Below, one piece after another: positions 4,454 through 5,367 of a stretch of 5,367 nucleotides of DNA (positions within the stretch are counted from its first letter, which is position 1; each line of letters starts with the position of its first letter). Where the stretch lies: NCBI GenBank assembly GCA_023248835.1, contig JAHFDU010000288.1, positions 1 to 5,367 on the forward strand. Reading direction: 5' to 3'. Position numbers and translations under genes: made by a program. A model generated the notes under the pieces. The model ran no database searches. It was not told the DNA's origin and saw only the letters and a list, made by a program, of their open reading frames with translations. The stretch is from Myxococcales bacterium (lineage in GTDB: Bacteria > Myxococcota_A > Polyangia > Palsa-1104).

Positions 4454-5367
4454 ATGCGTTTGCAGGCTGTTTGTGCCGTTTTTTTTGCGGCTTGCTCAGC
4501 GTCAGATGACGCGATTATCGATGGCAATGACGCCGACATCCCGCCCGCTGGCATGGATGCGGGGATGGATGGAGCGCCGAATTCGACTGGCGATCACTTG
4601 CCCATCTTGCACGCGTTTGATCCCGCACGCGCGGCCAAAGGCAAAAACGCGTTTACCGATCATCCGCTCTCGCGAGGGCTGATTCCGAAACTGGCGATTT
4701 CCAATTTGTCGCTGGTGTGGCCGAGTCCGCCGGTCGGTGATTACTGGCAGGCGTTTGAAAAGCGCTACGGGCTTTTCGATGCGCCATTTGAAAACGGCGG
4801 CTATCCGCTCGGCATTCGATCGGTCGACGCCAACTACGTCGCGTTCGATTGTCTGATGTGTCATGCCGATCGGGTGGCTGGAAAAGTGCTGATTGGCGCC
4901 GGTAACTCACAGGTCGACATTCAGGGGCTGTTCGACGATTTGCAAAAGCTCAACGACTTGGCGCCGACGTTCGGATTTCCCAAATTGCCGCTGCCGTACA
5001 CGATCAAGGATCGCACCCAGGCCACTGGCGCCAATGACGCGATGGGACTCGGCCTTGAGCTTGCGACCAAGTTTGCTCCTGGTGTGCAGCTGCACACCGC
5101 GCTTGGGTATCAGCAGCCAGTGCCGTGGTGGACCTTGCGCTACAAAAATCGCATGTACTCCGACGGGGCGGGCGAAGTCGGCGGCACCCGTACCATGATG
5201 GCGATGCTGCTCGGCTCAGGCGCACAGCTGTCCGACTTGATGAAAATGGACGACGAATTTATCGACATCAATCACTACCTGCTCAGTCTCGAGCCGCCGG
5301 CTTGGCCGTATGCCGTCGATGCTGAAAAGGCGGCGCGCGGCAAGCAGGTTTTTGTCGCCCATTGCAG
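4454..5367 (+). CDS. c-type cytochrome lipoprotein, possibly RoxA-like di-heme family (C-terminus missing)
   Basis: The frame is open from ATG 4454 to the window end (304 complete codons). The N-terminus is a short lipoprotein signal: MRLQAVCAVFFAAC, with Cys14 the predicted lipidated residue. A linker rich in Asp, Ala and Pro (about 18-46) follows. A covalent heme c site CLMCH lies at 133-137, inside a conserved-looking block (GGYPLGIR ahead of it, IGAGNSQVDIQGLFDDL behind it). The last residues, AARGKQVFVAHC, look like the lead-in to a second CxxCH, with its first Cys at 304, so a di-heme protein is likely. The spacing of about 170 residues between sites and the large intervening domain fit the RoxA-like/MauG-type di-heme group (periplasmic or surface oxygenases and peroxidase relatives) better than small cytochromes, but this is from memory of family features. 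The SD is weak; translation may be coupled to the protease, 8 bases upstream. Reaction and partners unknown. Confidence 0.85.
   Translation, partial: MRLQAVCAVFFAACSASDDAIIDGNDADIPPAGMDAGMDGAPNSTGDHLPILHAFDPARAAKGKNAFTDHPLSRGLIPKLAISNLSLVWPSPPVGDYWQAFEKRYGLFDAPFENGGYPLGIRSVDANYVAFDCLMCHADRVAGKVLIGAGNSQVDIQGLFDDLQKLNDLAPTFGFPKLPLPYTIKDRTQATGANDAMGLGLELATKFAPGVQLHTALGYQQPVPWWTLRYKNRMYSDGAGEVGGTRTMMAMLLGSGAQLSDLMKMDDEFIDINHYLLSLEPPAWPYAVDAEKAARGKQVFVAHC
4850..4864 (+). other. Heme c attachment motif CxxCH (CLMCH)
   Basis: These five codons encode Cys133-Leu-Met-Cys136-His137 of the cytochrome lipoprotein. The two cysteines would form thioethers with heme and His137 would be the proximal ligand. 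It is the only complete CxxCH in the visible part of the protein. Confidence 0.85.

Overview
The window looks like a chromosomal piece from a moderately GC-rich, flagellated deltaproteobacterium-type organism, most likely a member of the Myxococcota. Three things suggest this. Three of the seven genes have bacterial lipoprotein signal peptides. The trypsin-like protease ends in a tail resembling the MYXO-CTERM surface-sorting signal. The last gene resembles the RoxA-like di-heme cytochromes that are known from myxobacteria. A fliD gene at the left edge shows that the organism carries flagellar genes, which only some Myxococcota lineages do. The taxonomic placement is inference; there is no rRNA or other marker gene here.

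Layout, left to right. (1) 1-177, minus: the N-terminal 59 codons of fliD (flagellar filament cap), with a good SD and a sigma-70-like promoter. (2) 178-466: divergent intergenic region holding the fliD promoter, short repeats and a possible promoter for the next gene. (3) 467-1414, plus: a lipoprotein with about five beta-propeller-like repeats. (4) 1473-2107, minus: a hicA-hicB toxin-antitoxin pair with overlapping genes. Its HicB carries a C-terminal XRE-type helix-turn-helix, and a near-perfect palindrome lies inside the predicted promoter. (5) 2168-3325, minus: a PLP-dependent DegT/DnrJ/EryC1/StrS-family sugar aminotransferase with no other glycan genes in view. (6) 3326-3464: divergent intergenic region with two small inverted repeats. 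(7) 3465-4445, plus: an S1 (trypsin-like) serine protease with both a lipobox and a MYXO-CTERM-like tail. (8) 4454 to the right edge, plus: a c-type cytochrome lipoprotein that is cut by the window end.

The protease and the cytochrome are separated by only 8 bases and probably form one transcript making two cell-envelope proteins. hicA and hicB are translationally linked. The other genes look independent. The gene set resembles an accessory or variable envelope region rather than one pathway. I see no CRISPR array, tRNA, rRNA, insertion sequence or convincing intrinsic terminator. No stretch longer than 300 bases lacks a gene; the longest, 178-466, is described through its promoters and repeats.
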